A stretch of 64,000 nt of DNA from Siphonodentalium dalli. Lineage: Eukaryota > Mollusca > Scaphopoda > Gadilida > Siphonodentaliidae. The notes beneath the pieces are model-generated. The model had not been told where the DNA came from. It made no database searches and saw nothing but the letters and a program-made list of their open reading frames with translations. Shown here piece after piece: positions 35,655 to 47,044 of this stretch; the first letter of the stretch is position 1; each line of letters opens with the position of its first letter. The position numbers and the translations under genes were made by a program. The DNA lies in the NCBI GenBank assembly GCA_032622095.1, contig CP136064.1:256721863-256785862 (forward strand), in the 5' to 3' direction.

Positions 35655-36156
35655 ATTGTGAGCGGACAATAACGGGAATATGTGACCCGCCATATCAAAT
35701 CCAGTCGTAAGTCGGGATTTTTTTACCCTGTGCCAATGCATTCTCTTATATATGCGAGTCGACCATAGGTCGCCTCGCATATATAAGAGAATGCATTGGC
35801 CTAACAATTTTTTTAAATAAATGTTTCTGACAATTTTTAGGACATAAAATAAAAAACACCCATTACCCTGCAGGGAGCCCCACACATATATAGAAGCATA
35901 TAGAAGAGTGCCGTCTGCTCATGTTTGTCTGGGGCTCTGAGTGGGTGAAATTATAAAATTGTTAAAGAATACAAGAACAAATTATTAAAATTGTAAAAAA
36001 TTGTTAGGCCAATGCATTCTCTTATATATGCGAGCCGACCTATGGTCGACTCGCATATATAAGAGAATGCATTGGCACAGGGTAAAACAATCCCGACTTC
36101 CGACTGGATTTGATATGGCGGGTCACAATAATTGTGAGCGGACAATAACGGGAATA
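35655..36156. mobile_element. MITE shell B, copy 2, between 26-bp direct repeats
   Basis: The element at 35,681-36,127 has TGTGACCCGCCATATC ends and hairpins at 35,733-35,800 and 36,008-36,078. The spacer includes CCTGCAGGGAGCCCC and TTGTCTGGGGCTCTG. The flanks 35,655-35,680 and 36,131-36,156 are identical over 26 bp (starting ATTGTGAGCGG, ending ACGGGAATA). That is far longer than normal DNA-transposon target duplications. Confidence 0.9.
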
Positions 36157-36689
36157 TATCAACTCACGACTTACCAGATGTACGCTATTTAAAATGTGTT
36201 TCCATTGTGGCCCGCGCCATAAACGGAATAACGGATAAGAGTCCACTGTCGGCTTAATTCGGAATAAAAAAATCCAATAAGAATCTATGTTAATAGTGTA
36301 TAGGTCGTTTATTAACCTACGAAGATAAGTTTATATCTTTGCTGGAGCGGCTTTCTTGCCATGTCCCCATTCTACGTCTAGTGCGGCGAAGCGTACTCAG
36401 TACCAGTGGCTTTGCTGGGGGATCACAAATTGGCGCGAGATTTCAGTGGCATTCCACTCAGCAGTCACACGCCGCTTAATTCGAAACCTCGCGCTACTGT
36501 GGGAACAGGACCACCCGACACAGTGACAACCCGATCCGATCGACCCGAAAATAAATCGATCCGAGACAAACCGACACAGGGACAACCTTACCCAAATAAC
36601 TTCTGTATTTAATGTATTTAATTTAATTTAAAAAAATGAAACGTGGGATACACCTTACGGTCAGACAACAAACATATGAAGAGATAGTA

Positions 36690-36790
36690 CAAATGCAGAA
36701 TGATTCACCACGGTCGTATGTTGAACTTATTATCTGAACATTTCCCAAGGGAATTACTCGTCAATTAGTATTTAGTAAAGAGAGGGTTAA
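36690..36790 (+). repeat. Family C fragment ending at TTAA
   Basis: TTGAACTTATTATCTGAACA, TTTAGTAAAGAGAGGGTTAA matches the right part of the 45,813-46,077 element. Confidence 0.65.
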
Positions 36791-36849
36791 ATAAATGTTA
36801 TGCAACGTCAGCTACAGCATTGGCCCTTTCAAAACTAAAGCATCATGTA

Positions 36850-37436
36850 TAGTTATTCCATAGGAAATGCTCAGATAATATATGTGACCCGCCATATCAA
36901 ATCCAGTCGTAAGTCGGGATTTTGTTACCCTGTGCCAATGCATTCTCTTATATATGCGAGTCGACCATAGCTCGCCTCGCATATATAAGAGAATACATTG
37001 GCCTATATAGAAGCATATAGAAGAGTGTCGTCTGCTCATGTTTGTCTGGGGCTCTGTATTGGGTGAAATTATAAAATTGTTAAAGAATACAAGAAAAAAT
37101 TATTAAAATTGTAAAAAATTGTTAGGCCAATGCATTCTCTTATATATGGTCGACTCGCATATATAAGAGAATGCATTGGCACAGGGTAAAACAAATCCCG
37201 ACTTACGACTGGATTTGATATGGCGGGTCACATATAAGTTCAACAAACGACCGTTTGTTGAACTATCTAAACATTTCCCTCAATAAATAAATATGGCTCC
37301 TTTTGCACTAGTGTTTATCTGTCGTCTGCTTTTACCACATTAACATACCTCCAAAATTAATGACTAATCGACAATTCCAATGTATGCTGTTTATCTGAGT
37401 GGGAGAATCTATTTAGTTAGTATAAGAAATGGTTAA
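36850..37436 (-). mobile_element. Family C element carrying a nested shell-B MITE (copy 3)
   Basis: The shell-B element spans 36,883-37,232 (hairpins 36,934-37,003 and a shortened one at 37,125-37,183 lacking its loop). Its flanks GGAAATGCTCAGATAATA and TAAGTTCAACAAACGACCG together rebuild the centre of family C (compare AAATGTTCAGATAATAAG at 45,972). The join implies a TA duplication with element ends TATGTGACCC / GGGTCACATA. The C element ends GGTTAA at about 37,436. Confidence 0.8.
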
Positions 37437-37590
37437 TAATGAAAGGTATTTTCGTTACTGGTCCCTTCAATTCCGTGATTTCGAAGTCAACATAAATTCT
37501 TGCGTGGTCAAGCTGGCGTACCCGGATAAAATAGCTTTTGTTGTGTAATTTTTATAATCAACTTGCCTATTCTACCAGTGATATCATGTC

Positions 37591-37989
37591 TTAACCCTTT
37601 ACCCAACAGAAGGGCCCTGTGCCAATGCATTCTCTTATATATGCGAGTCGATCATAGGTCGCCTCGCATATATAAGAGAATGCATTGGCTTAACACATTA
37701 AAAATTATAAAATTGTTAAAGAATGTAAGAAAAAATGGTAAAAAGTGTTAAAAAAAGATTTCTTTAGGCCAATGCATTCTCTTATATATGCGAGGCGACC
37801 TATGGTCGACTCGCATATATAAGAGAATGCATTGGCACAGGGCATAACTATAACCATCACAATGTGGTCAATGAGCCGGTTCCAATGATATCCATATTTG
37901 TATGGTTTTATTGAGACAGACCCAAGATATTTTAGGCTGTTGAAGCTTTATTTGGCCGGTTTTGGCCGGTTTGTTGGGTAAAGGGTTAA
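37591..37989 (+). mobile_element. TTAA MITE shell A, copy 3
   Basis: 399 bp, TTAA at both ends, hairpins at 37,619-37,690 and 37,768-37,841, tail as in copy 1. Very similar to the 22.9- and 32.1-kb copies. Confidence 0.93.
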
Positions 37990-38013
37990 GTTAATTGTCG
38001 AAAATGAACTAAT

Positions 38014-38169
38014 AACGAACCAAAGCCGGACGCTTTTGTCGTATATAGACTATATCTGATTTTGTGACGTCACCAATTATTATCTAATACGACACTGCTG
38101 TTTTGAATTTTTGCGAGCACTTTTGTTGCACAGTAGATCGGTGGGCTTAAAGCATTAATGTCGTAATCT
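38014..38169 (+). repeat. Dispersed repeat E, copy 2
   Basis: Continuous version of the two pieces at 4778-4847 and 5472-5553. Confidence 0.65.
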
Positions 38170-39353
38170 GAAATAAAAGTGTGCGTCTTTCAATGGCCGG
38201 CGTTCCAAAATGAGGGGAGTTACTATCGGAATTATGCACAGTGAAGTTCATTCGTAGCTGCGGTTTACATTTTGTTGAGAACATAATTATAACATATTAT
38301 GGACTGTCAAATATTTGCATTGGACTGGCTTAAAATATAAATGTCGCGTGCAATGGGAAAATCCCAATCATTCTGGCTGGGCTGGAGACAATACTGGAAT
38401 CGAAATCGAAATTCGTGATGCAAGCAGACGTTATTATATTGCGTTTAAATTATCCTAATATTACATAGTACATACGTGAATATGATAATCCTCAGATATC
38501 CTTCTATTTTCATGAATCGACAAGAAACACATACATATGAACAAAGCAGAAGATACATTCAGGTTATCGCAAATTCGGTCGATGGTGAAAGCTACATGCT
38601 GACGTTGTTCGTCGAGTTTCGTTGAAATCGACATAATGACATTTTATGAATGAAATGAACATGATGAAATCGACAAGCTTCTTCGTATAGTACACATCTC
38701 AATCGGATTGCGCACACAGCGTCAATAATATAATGGTTAATTTCAGTAAAAATACTCCCCTCTAGACAACAACCAACAGTCTTGAATTTTGAATACTTTT
38801 AGTTTGATGTTGGTAGTTTATATTCTGTAATAATTCGTACCAAAGGAACGGCTTTTAAAAGTTTTTCATTTAGGTTTTAAGTCTGAGTCGGTGAGCTCGT
38901 AGTCTGTTAGCATTGTGAATCTCTGGTTTCTCACATGCCTTGGTGTATGATATGATTGACCTAATTTATACGTGAAATTGCTATAGGACCCACTCTGTCG
39001 ATGAACCCGTGTGCATGTCTGCATGGAGTGTAATATATCATAATCACACCACGATATAAGGCATAACTTAATATTATTTGATGGGAATACGCATCTATGA
39101 AGTTATTATATAGGACTAAAAAGACACATATATATCCTAGCTTATGCGTGTGTTTAGCTGTGGTTCGTTAATTACGCTAGCGTCATATTATCAAAACGAT
39201 GTCACAGTTTTCGTGAGAATAAAATGAGAATTCCCGTTCTATAGGAATTTCTAAAAGTAAATTTCATCGTGCGCAGATATATATGACCATTTATTAAATT
39301 TAAATGCTTCCCCATTAAACAGTGGGAAATTGCCACAACGAAAATATCATATT
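38170..39353. other. No gene recognised
   Basis: AT-rich, no ORF over 60 codons with recognisable content and no repeat I could match in the window. Confidence 0.5.
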
Positions 39354-39813
39354 TGTGACCCGCCATAACAAATCCAGTCGTAAGTCGGGATTTTTTTTAC
39401 CCTGTGCCAATGCATTCTCTTATATATGCGAGTCGACCATAGGTCGCCTCGCATATATAAGAGAATGCATTGGCCTAACAATTGTTTACAATTTTAATAA
39501 TTTGTTCTTGTATTCTTTAACAATTTTATAATTTCACCCATACAGAGCCCCAGACAAACATGAGCAGACGACACTCTTCTATATGCTTCTATATAAGTGT
39601 GGGGCTCCCTGCAGGGTAATGGATGTTTTTTATTTTATGTCCTAAAAATTGTCAGAAACATTTATTTTTAAAAAATGATAAAAAATTGTTAGGCCAATGC
39701 ATTCTCTTATATATGCGAGGCGACCTATGGTCGACTCGCATATATAAGAGAATGCATTGGCACAGGGTAAACAAAATCCCGACTTACGACTGGATTTGAT
39801 ATGGCGGGTCACA
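39354..39813 (-). mobile_element. MITE shell B, copy 4
   Basis: Ends TGTGACCCGCCATAAC and GATATGGCGGGTCACA; hairpins 39,404-39,473 and 39,692-39,764. The spacer is the reverse complement of the one in copy 2 (GGGGCTCCCTGCAGGG), so this copy is inserted in the opposite orientation. Confidence 0.92.
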
Positions 39814-40087
39814 TGTATTGTCTAGACAGACATTAAAGATATCATATTAATATTCAAAAATGATATCTTCACTGTAGCTTTCTTCCGGTATAAGCAGCTG
39901 AACTGTAGCTTGCCGAGTGATGTTATGACGTCATCACTTGAAAGCGTTTTGCTACCTATCCGCTGATCAGTTTCCGTGAATTGTTTACTTTGTTGTGCTA
40001 TTATAATTGAAAATGCTACATAATGTATCAACTTTAACCATTAAAAATAATAATTATCGACATGGTTGAAGCATATAATAAATAGAA

Positions 40088-40216
40088 CACATATGGTGTT
40101 TTGAGTGAATCGCATATTATTTCATTCGTGACTATAGTAGTGGAAATATAAATTTTGATATTTTCACTGCTAGTCACGAATGAAATAATTATGGTATTCA
40201 CTCAAAAACCATATGT
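40088..40216. mobile_element. Foldback element, 129 bp
   Basis: Arms with ACATATGG, TTTTGAGTGAAT and TTATTTCATTCGTGACTA, and their complements, with several mismatches. Centre near TATAAATTTTGATA. Confidence 0.8.
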
Positions 40217-40701
40217 ATCCTCTATATATCACACCTCCTTAATTCTTACAATACAGACTCGATATCGGATCAGACTGTCACGCAATTAGATGCCGCCAGC
40301 CAAGATCTCACAGCGTCGCCACCTCGCGCGGTTTCGATTTAACGCTGTTCAAACACGTATTTTACAACATTCCTGTAAATTGGAGAAACTAAATGTACAA
40401 TACTAATTTTTGCGCATACAACATCAGTTGGTTACGGTTATGTGAGAAACATGCTAACACAAGCCTTGGCGCATGTATTTTGCCGATAAGTACCAGCTCG
40501 ATGTGGAACTAGATTTTGTCCAGGTGTCAAATAGTGCCGTTAGCGACAAAGCGGCTTATACACACGTAAACAGTTTAATTAATTTATTTTAATTAAGATT
40601 AGTTAATATAATCTGTTCATCTCAGATCTATCGGTGACATTTAAATTGTAATATCACATTCAACGAAAGACAGCTGCTTTACATATCAGAAACTGGAGCT
40701 T

Positions 40702-41101
40702 TTAACCCTTTACCCAACAAACCGGCCAAAACCGGCCAAATAAAGCTTCAACAGCCTAAAATATCTTCGGTCTGTCTCAATAGAACCATACACATATGGA
40801 TATCATTGGAACCGGCTCCTTGACCACATTGTGATAGTTACAGTTATGCCCTGTGCCAATGCATTCTCTTATATATGCGAGTCGACCATAGGTCGCCTCG
40901 CATATATAAGAGAATGCATTGGCCTAAAAAAAATCTTTTTTTAACACTTTTTACCATTTTTTCTTACATTCTTTAACAATTTTATATTTTTTAATGTGTT
41001 AAGCCAATGCATTCTCTTATATATGCGAGGCGACCTATGGTCGACTCGCATATATAAGAGAATGCATTGGCACAGGGCCCTTCTGTTGGGTAAAGGGTTA
41101 A
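40702..41101 (-). mobile_element. TTAA MITE shell A, copy 4 (reverse)
   Basis: Starts TTAACCCTTTACCCAACA on the asymmetric-tail side (AAACCGGCCAAA twice) and ends GGGCCCTTCTGTTGGG. Hairpins 40,853-40,922 and 41,004-41,075. Confidence 0.93.
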
Positions 41102-41821
41102 AACTCGAAACTCTTGTTTGTTATTAATAATACCAGATATTTCGTGTTGTCATTATTGGATTGAATCTATTTTTATTCCCGGGAATTCCACCTGTTTCTG
41201 TCTGTGCTTTCACATAGTGAGTTACCATGGTTACGGCGAACAGAGGGATTATTCTGGTATAGATTGGCCACCAGATGCCTATAACAATATAGTTCAAACA
41301 GGATATATTTATTCTCAATGGACTGATTCGCAAAGGGAAGGAATCATTATAACTTAGTGATATATTCTTAGGTCCGTTCAACCACACAGTGTCAGTTACA
41401 CCGCACACTTCTTCGAATTCCATATAGCAGATTGGATCTGATTATTGATCGGGCGGTTGTGCGATGCAATTCATAATTTCTGTTTCGCCAATGATGTAGT
41501 TATCATGTGGTGTGCATTCTGACCAAGGATTTTTTTTAATGAATGTTGTGATGTATGAGTTGGCATGAAAATATCATTCTGGCAGCGACACACTGCCTTA
41601 CGTTCAATTATTTTACGCAGCAGAGAAACATTCTTTCAAATAATCTGTTTAAAGCGGCTCATAGTCTTCATCCTCGGATTGAAGCAGATATAGTAATATC
41701 TAGTTGTGTGATATTCAGGGTATTAACGTGCAATACCTACATACTGGGATTTACTATTTCGAGTAACAGGAACGGAACGAGGAACAGGAACAACTTCCGA
41801 GTAACATGCAGAATGACTATT

Positions 41822-42292
41822 TCGAGTAACAGGAACGAGGAACAGATATATAAGCTCATATTTCTCGCGTTTTACGCTATGAAACAATCCATATTATACA
41901 TAAATCGAAAGGATAGCCCCTCCACTTCATGATTAATGCAATATTTAAACACTACTTTTGATAATTATGCGTATAATTGGCCAGGAACGTCGAGCGGTGA
42001 ATCGGAAATTAGCTAAAAACGAAAAAAATCCGATTACCGGGAATGAGGAACAGAGATATAAGCTCATATTTCTCACGTTTTACGCTATGTAACAATACAT
42101 ATTATACATCATTCGAAAGGATAGCATCTCCCATTCGTTAATATTGCAACATGTAGACACTACTTATGCGAACAAAGCGTATAATTGGCCAGGAACGGCG
42201 AGCATTGAATCAGAAATTAGTTCAAAACGGGAAAAAATCCGAGTAACAGGAATCAGGAACAGAGATATAAGCTCATATTTCTCGCGTTTTAC
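41822..42292 (+). repeat. Tandem repeat of about 209 bp, 2.2 units
   Basis: GAGGAACAGATATATAAGCT / GAGGAACAGAGATATAAGCT begin successive units near 41,834, 42,044 and 42,251. Each has TTTCTCGCGTTTTAC and GTATAATTGGCCAGGAACG. Short GAGTAACAGGAACG repeats lie just upstream. The ORF across 41,555-41,932 is repeat-derived. Confidence 0.85.
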
Positions 42293-42448
42293 AAATAGTC
42301 AAGGCAACACATAAGATGGTGTGTCACCCGATCATCGAATTTATGGGACCATATTTTTCTTGAGGCTGAACTATTCCCTTTTGAGAATCCCGATTGGCCG
42401 ATCTCTAACAGGACGCAAAATAAATTTATTACCACTTTACCCACCCCC

Positions 42449-42870
42449 TATTTGAGGGTATCACCCCCCCCCCCTTTGCGGTACGCGGGATTCAGGGTGT
42501 TTTGAAGCCGTACGCGGGATTCATACCCCCGAATTAACTGGTATTCAGGTTCAAGCAAAACATCTTGGACGCAGGTTTTGATGGCGCAAAATAATATTTT
42601 TGTGCTAGTTATCTGTATGAATGAGTGGGTAGAATAGTAGCTTCTTGGGCATATTCAACCACTATGCCATCATAAAGTATCATTAATCATATCATAACGG
42701 CCTCATAACGCCCATAACGTGACCGGCGTCAATTTGTATGTCATTTATCGCATATTATTTCTTAACATGTATTCAGGATTCACCCCCCAATATTAACTGG
42801 TATTCAGGATTCACCCCCAAAATTAACTGGTATTCAGGATTCATGGGGGAGGGGGTGATACCCTCCTATT
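42449..42870. repeat. Element with inverted ends GAGGGTATCACCCCC and 29-bp internal repeats
   Basis: TTTGAGGGTATCACCCCC at the left faces GGGGGTGATACCCTCCTA at the right. Inside, ATTAACTGGTATTCAGG recurs at about 42,533, 42,793 and 42,823, with GTACGCGGGATTCA twice near 42,480 and 42,511. Probably a non-autonomous element. Confidence 0.65.
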
Positions 42871-44059
42871 TCGGCAATTTGTAACGAAACACCCACGTCC
42901 CTGCGTATATGTGTTTCTATGTATTTATCGACCCATTCTGATTCCCGGATTATATCAAATAGTTATTATGTTTAATTCGATGTTTTAAAATTATGAGTCG
43001 GTTAAACTATGCAGATCATATATAAGTATGTACAAACTTCACTGCTGATAGGAACATGGAGAGAAATAGATAAACTTCTTATATTCATTATTGATAGTTC
43101 TCCAATAACGAAATTTCGCGTGTTTAAACAATTGTTATGTAAACTAAACTGGTACATTGATTTGACAACAAACATCGCTTAAAATTCAAATATTTTATTC
43201 AGAATATGGATGATTTTCATAATATTGTTCAATGTTTACCGTAAACTTTCGATTATACATTGGTATCGTATTGAATAAATTTGACTTTTTCTGTAATTCC
43301 ACCGTACCAGTTATGTTTACATAACAATGGTTTTTAAATGAGAAATCTCATTATTGGACTGAAATCAATAATGAAAATAAGAACAACGTCAGTTATTTTG
43401 TTCATGTACTTATTGATGATATTACAGATTTGTATGTTATTTCGTATGAACCCACTTCGAATACCTTGAGTCCCTTTAAGAGTGCCACCAGATGCTTCTC
43501 TTGTCGTCGTGTAATTTCTTGTAACTATGGAAACGGAAACCGGAGATTGTGAGAAAATATGCCCGACTTCATTCATGCAAAAACGACGGAGAATGACGGA
43601 TGCGGATGCACAATGGCTACGATAACGATTCACATTGGATATTTGTAGAAAACCTGTTACATGTTGTCCAGATAACTGGATAATTCAGTGCACTATTGTG
43701 TGAAAGTCACAATAACACTTTGAAAGAACTATTGAGGTATCGATGCACGTTGGTTATTGTTACGGATTGGTAATTCATACTGATCATAAGGACATCAGAA
43801 TTTCAGGAAGGGCTTGAGAAATGTTTTGTCTTAACATATTATGCATCAAATACCAGATTGATATATCAAGTGCCCTCTAGTTGTAGTAATTTCTTGCGCA
43901 TGTCACAAACTTTAGAGAGTTCGGAAATAAAGGAATAAAAATAATTTCAATTGGATATTTGATCAATTTACCGCCGTCATCATCTAGCGAAATCTCTTCA
44001 GAAGAAACTAGAAAAGTTGCCGTGTTCGATAATGAACAAATAGTGCACTAAATTACATG
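42871..44059. other. 5' flank of the UGT gene, no feature recognised
   Basis: AT-rich DNA. The reverse-strand ORF at 43,334-43,633 has no family I know. I could not pick out a TATA box or start site with confidence. Confidence 0.45.
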
Positions 44060-44170
44060 TGTATCGTTACCATACCAGTGTGCATCGTTACCATACCAGC
44101 GTGCATCGTTACCATACCAGTGTGCATCGTTACCATACCAGCGTGCATCGTTACCATACCAGTGTGCATC
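44060..44170 (+). repeat. 21-bp minisatellite just upstream of the UGT start
   Basis: Five units of ATCGTTACCATACCAGTGTGC, alternating CCAGTGTG and CCAGCGTG, ending about 100 bp before the ATG at 44,270. It could fall in the promoter or 5' UTR; no regulatory role is shown. Confidence 0.92.
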
Positions 44171-44269
44171 TACTCGGTCATCCTCTGTGAAAACTAATTC
44201 TACTCATTCCTGTTTTATGTGACGGACGAGGATTGTTCGTGAAAATTAGTTTGTAATATAGGAGCGGAC

Positions 44270-45784
44270 ATGGAAGCGTATCTTCTGCCACTTGTGCTAT
44301 TTTGTCATTTCCACGCCACATTTGGCGCGAACGTACTATTAATGACGCCCCCACTCTACAGTCATTGTATGAAATTTGGACACATTGCTGACTCTCTAAC
44401 AGAACTCGGTCACAATGTATATGCCTACATCCCGACGAACTGGGACTCGTCGAAATGTTTGGACAATAAGAACATCAAGATTATAACATACCGATATAAT
44501 CATGAAGTTGTCGAAAACATATTAACTGATTTTAGTAAGAGTGGGACAGGAGTTGGACCACGGAAAATGTTGACAACATTGAGAGCATCAAGTAAAGAGC
44601 TGTGTTCTGGATTACTGGGCGATGGTGAAAGTTTAATTAAAGTTCGGGAATCTAACATTGACTTCGTTATAGTGGATGCTTTTCCTGGATCGCGTTGCTT
44701 TTTCCTGGTTCCTTATAGACTAGGAATCAGATACGCATCATTGTCGATGACTTTCAACTGGTTCGAATCTGGAAAACCTTTTCTGCCAAGCGTTGAACGT
44801 TTGTTCATGTCTACATACCCACCGCACATGACGTTCTTCCAACGCTTCAATAACGCCATCGGGACTCTTCTGAAGCCGTTCGTCTTTCCATATATTATAA
44901 TGAACACAGAAGAATTTGAATTCGCACCGGAACTCTCATATCTTCAGTACATATCCCTGATAAGGGATTCCCAACTATTTATTCAAGACGATGACGTCAT
45001 TCTGTCAGGGCCGACAACTGTGATGCCAAATACTGTTCATACCGGTGGATTCTCCCCGCGCGATGGCGGAAATCTGTCTGCAGAATTCAAACATTTCATC
45101 GATTCTTCGTCTAATGGTGTTGTTGTCGTGTCGTTCGGCAGTATGCTTGACCTTGCTGGCGACACGAAATTTGACATTTTCAAGCATGTCTTCGGCAAAC
45201 TCAAGGTCAAGGTCATATGGAGGACGAATGCTCCCATTAACTCACCAAACATTCTCGCTACATCGTGGATGCCACAAAACGCTATTCTTGCGCACCCAAA
45301 CGTCAAATTGCTGATATTCCACTGCGGGAGGAATAGTTTCTATGAAGCTCTGTACCACGCCATCCCCATGTTATGTCTGCCGATCGTTGCCGACGAGCTT
45401 TCAGTTGCAATTAACGTGGAGTATCGCGAGATTGGGCGTTGGATCCAAACAGACCATCTCACAAACGAAACTTTCGAGGCCACAATGAAAGACGTTCTAA
45501 GTAGACCTTCTTTCAAAAGGAATATACAGAGGTTTTCTCGGATATATAGAGACTTGCATAAAGAATCTGCTGGACGAATCGCCGCTCATGCATTAGATCA
45601 CGTGATTTCTCACGGATCCGCTCATTTGCGACCACATTCACTTGATATGTCGGCGTCAGCGGCCCTTCAGATAGATATTTTATTATCAATGTTCGTCATT
45701 GTGTTCCTGCTAGCAATTGTATCGTGCTATCTTTGCTGTTACTGTTGCAAAAGATTGATGGGACACAAATATAAAAACGACTAG
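44270..45784 (+). CDS. UDP-glucuronosyltransferase-like membrane glycosyltransferase
   Basis: An intronless 504-codon ORF, the usual UGT length. These ER enzymes move a sugar from a UDP-sugar onto small lipophilic acceptors, mainly for detoxification. Residues 1-20 form a signal peptide (YLLPLVLFCHF). His32 and Asp136 (VIVDAF) are placed like the catalytic His-Asp pair. The UDP-binding signature runs from W333-MPQ through H351, N355-S and E359 to D375. Residues 470-488 are a transmembrane helix, and the tail KYKND fits the KxKxx ER-retrieval pattern, so the body faces the lumen. Unusual: HCGRNS replaces the usual HGGxNS, and D375 is followed by Glu where most UGTs have Gln that contacts the sugar. 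That may change sugar choice or weaken activity (inference). No neighbouring UGT copy is present. The ATG is the first in frame before the signal peptide. Confidence 0.93.
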   Translation: MEAYLLPLVLFCHFHATFGANVLLMTPPLYSHCMKFGHIADSLTELGHNVYAYIPTNWDSSKCLDNKNIKIITYRYNHEVVENILTDFSKSGTGVGPRKMLTTLRASSKELCSGLLGDGESLIKVRESNIDFVIVDAFPGSRCFFLVPYRLGIRYASLSMTFNWFESGKPFLPSVERLFMSTYPPHMTFFQRFNNAIGTLLKPFVFPYIIMNTEEFEFAPELSYLQYISLIRDSQLFIQDDDVILSGPTTVMPNTVHTGGFSPRDGGNLSAEFKHFIDSSSNGVVVVSFGSMLDLAGDTKFDIFKHVFGKLKVKVIWRTNAPINSPNILATSWMPQNAILAHPNVKLLIFHCGRNSFYEALYHAIPMLCLPIVADELSVAINVEYREIGRWIQTDHLTNETFEATMKDVLSRPSFKRNIQRFSRIYRDLHKESAGRIAAHALDHVISHGSAHLRPHSLDMSASAALQIDILLSMFVIVFLLAIVSCYLCCYCCKRLMGHKYKND

Positions 45785-45812
45785 GTACATACAGATGTAC
45801 ATGTATAGTGTA

Positions 45813-46077
45813 TTAACCCTTTCTTTATGGTATGGTTTCTCCTATTCAGTAATAAATGTATAGACATTGGAATGGTCTATTATTCATCTCGAGGAATGTT
45901 CAGGCGACAGCAGACGACAAGCAGATGGACAGGTGCTAAAAATGCAAAAGAATTCATATTAATTGGTGGTAAATGTTCAGATAATAAGTTCAACAAATGG
46001 GCTATGGTTGAACTTATTATCTGAACATTTCCTAATGGAACCACTCGTCGATGGGTATTCAGTAAAGGAAGAGTTAA
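45813..46077 (+). mobile_element. Family C palindromic element, TTAA-bounded
   Basis: 265 bp between TTAA 45,813-45,816 and 46,074-46,077. Ends TTAACCCTTTCTTTA and its imperfect complement. The centre is a hairpin, AAATGTTCAGATAATAAG ... CTTATTATCTGAACATTT. It inserted 29 bp downstream of the UGT stop codon, so it may lie in that gene's 3' UTR. Related fragments: 33.7, 36.7, 37.3 and 63.4 kb. Confidence 0.82.
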
Positions 46078-47044
46078 AGGTCCATCGCGGTTTGAAGCCT
46101 TAAATTACTCTTTTGTTACAACTATGTACATGTAAATATGATAGAATAAAATAGACACTGGGTTCTGATTTGTTAACAGCTATTGTCACCTTTCGCTAAT
46201 TGAACTACTGCTGATAATAATTACGAATAGGGTACTACGTCAATAGAATTTGTGTTCTTTCTATCAGTTGTCGTTTTGCAATTTCCGTGGTTACGATTGC
46301 GGGTTCGAGAAGCCAATCATGGGCACGTGACCATTGCTTGCAATCATCAATCCAACCACTGACCTGATAACAACATTTATTAAGCTGTCATGTTAGATTG
46401 ACCAATCAGAATATAGATCTAATGACAGGAGATAAGGGCATGATATGTTCACCTTGATTGATACCGACTCCATATTGAACAAATTTGACTTACTAGATTA
46501 CTGAATTTCGTACAAGTAATTAAAATAATTCTCACCTGGAAAGCATGATAAAATCGTTGCAGGACTCTTTGAATCCATATAGTACAGTGTCGTGAAGTTT
46601 GAACGGTACTATTTTCTCATAAACTGACTCGTAGTCGTCAATTCTACGGACAGATTTTTGGGCCGTCCGAAAAAATTACGACTACTATTATAGCTATTCA
46701 CAATTCTGATTAGTAGTAATTCATTGTGCGAAAAATGTCCTTTGTCTGTTTTATATATATACGAAATAAAACACTATACACCTCTCCTCTGTAAATTATC
46801 ATGGCCAAATAACCTTTTGTATTGAAGTTTGATTTGTGTGGTGTGATGTGTGTGACGAATGTCAAAACATTTAGTACAGTTCTTTGGCTAGATACGAATA
46901 TACAAAATTTCAAGGCAGATTCGAGCTACACAATATTAATTAATTGTTTACATAAAATGTTACCCCAAATCTCAACCTTTCTTATTTTAAAGGCACGAAT
47001 GACCTTGGTTGTATGTTATAATTTAAGGAAAAAAGTTAACAAAT
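46078..47044. other. No gene recognised
   Basis: AT-rich, short ORFs only, no repeat matched. Confidence 0.5.

Noticed and set aside
41555-41932. 125-codon ORF
   Set aside because: Its second half is tandem repeat (GAGTAACAGGAACGAGG), and the first half has no recognisable domain.
46290-46330. GGGTTCGAGAAGCC as a possible tRNA B box
   Set aside because: No matching A box, acceptor stem or anticodon arm upstream.
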